NCBI GenBank assembly: GCA_964594365.1 | Contig: CAZQMB010000027.1 | Coordinates: 1 to 13,595, forward strand | DNA length: 13,595 nucleotides | Direction: 5' to 3' | Source: CAIUSP01 sp964594365 | GTDB lineage: Bacteria > Actinomycetota > Thermoleophilia > Solirubrobacterales > 70-9 | Part shown: piece by piece, positions 13,587 to 13,595 of the stretch | How positions within the stretch are numbered: the first letter of the stretch is position 1 | Layout of the letters: every line of letters starts with the position of its first letter | Position numbers and translations under genes: made by a program | The notes under the pieces: generated by a model | Databases searched by the model: none | Told to the model about the DNA's origin: nothing | Seen by the model: the letters and a program-made list of their open reading frames with translations, nothing else

Positions 13587-13595
13587 TAGACCGAC
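13548..13595 (-). tRNA. tRNA-Arg(ACG), 3' part, cut by window end
   Basis: Minus strand, tRNA positions 26 to 73. Anticodon stem TCGGT/ACCGA pairs perfectly around loop CTACGAA, giving anticodon ACG. Variable loop AGGTC, T-stem ACAGG/CCTGT with loop TTCGAAT, acceptor 3' strand CGGGCGC, discriminator G; CCA is not encoded. The 5' half (expected to begin GCGCCCG) is beyond the window. All visible stems pair, so this is probably the working gene and the others its partial copies. Confidence 0.85.

Noticed and set aside
1..13595. CRISPR array, IS element, transposase or integrase
   Set aside because: No regularly spaced repeats and no frame with recognisable transposase or tyrosine/serine recombinase motifs on either strand.

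Overview
The window looks like a GC-rich actinobacterial chromosome segment. Short intergenic gaps, many GTG/TTG starts, leaderless-type TANNNT promoter boxes 6-7 nt from start codons, lipoprotein signal peptides and GC-ending codons all point that way. The class cannot be fixed from sequence alone; an uncultured Acidimicrobiia- or Thermoleophilia-like organism is only a guess.

Left part (1-4461): a truncated lipoprotein gene on the minus strand, a gap with only tiny ORFs, three plus-strand membrane-protein genes (a four-helix protein with weak resemblance to the styrene-oxide isomerase/hydroxylaminobenzene mutase fold, a second small membrane protein, and an FUSC-type aromatic-acid-exporter-like protein), a minus-strand lipoprotein with an NTF2-like domain, and a plus-strand Old Yellow Enzyme-family flavin oxidoreductase.

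Middle part (4477-7603): a drug-efflux module. A 14-TM DHA2-family MFS exporter is translationally coupled to a small membrane protein and diverges from a TetR repressor. A perfect 16-bp palindrome between them is the likely operator. A SnoaL/NTF2-like protein follows, converging on the TetR gene.

Right part (7603-13595): a four-gene operon read left to right with almost no spacing. It encodes a membrane-fusion (HlyD-like) protein, two ABC exporters with fused membrane and ATPase domains, and a YdcF/DUF218 protein. The first three match the secretion genes of the NHLM (nitrile hydratase leader microcin) peptide-export system as I know those families. Two parts are missing: the first exporter has no C39 leader peptidase domain, and the adaptor has lost the helical hairpin that reaches TolC in two-membrane cells. 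No precursor peptide gene is visible.

The operon is bracketed by a 46-bp perfect direct repeat. The right copy is the 3' part of a tRNA-Arg(ACG) gene cut by the window end; the left copy is an orphan tRNA 3' end. Two more degenerate tRNA-Arg 3' ends lie in the same orientation at 4477 and 13456. The simplest reading is a tRNA-Arg-anchored island built by repeated insertions, with the efflux module and the export operon as separate cargo blocks, and no integrase left in view.
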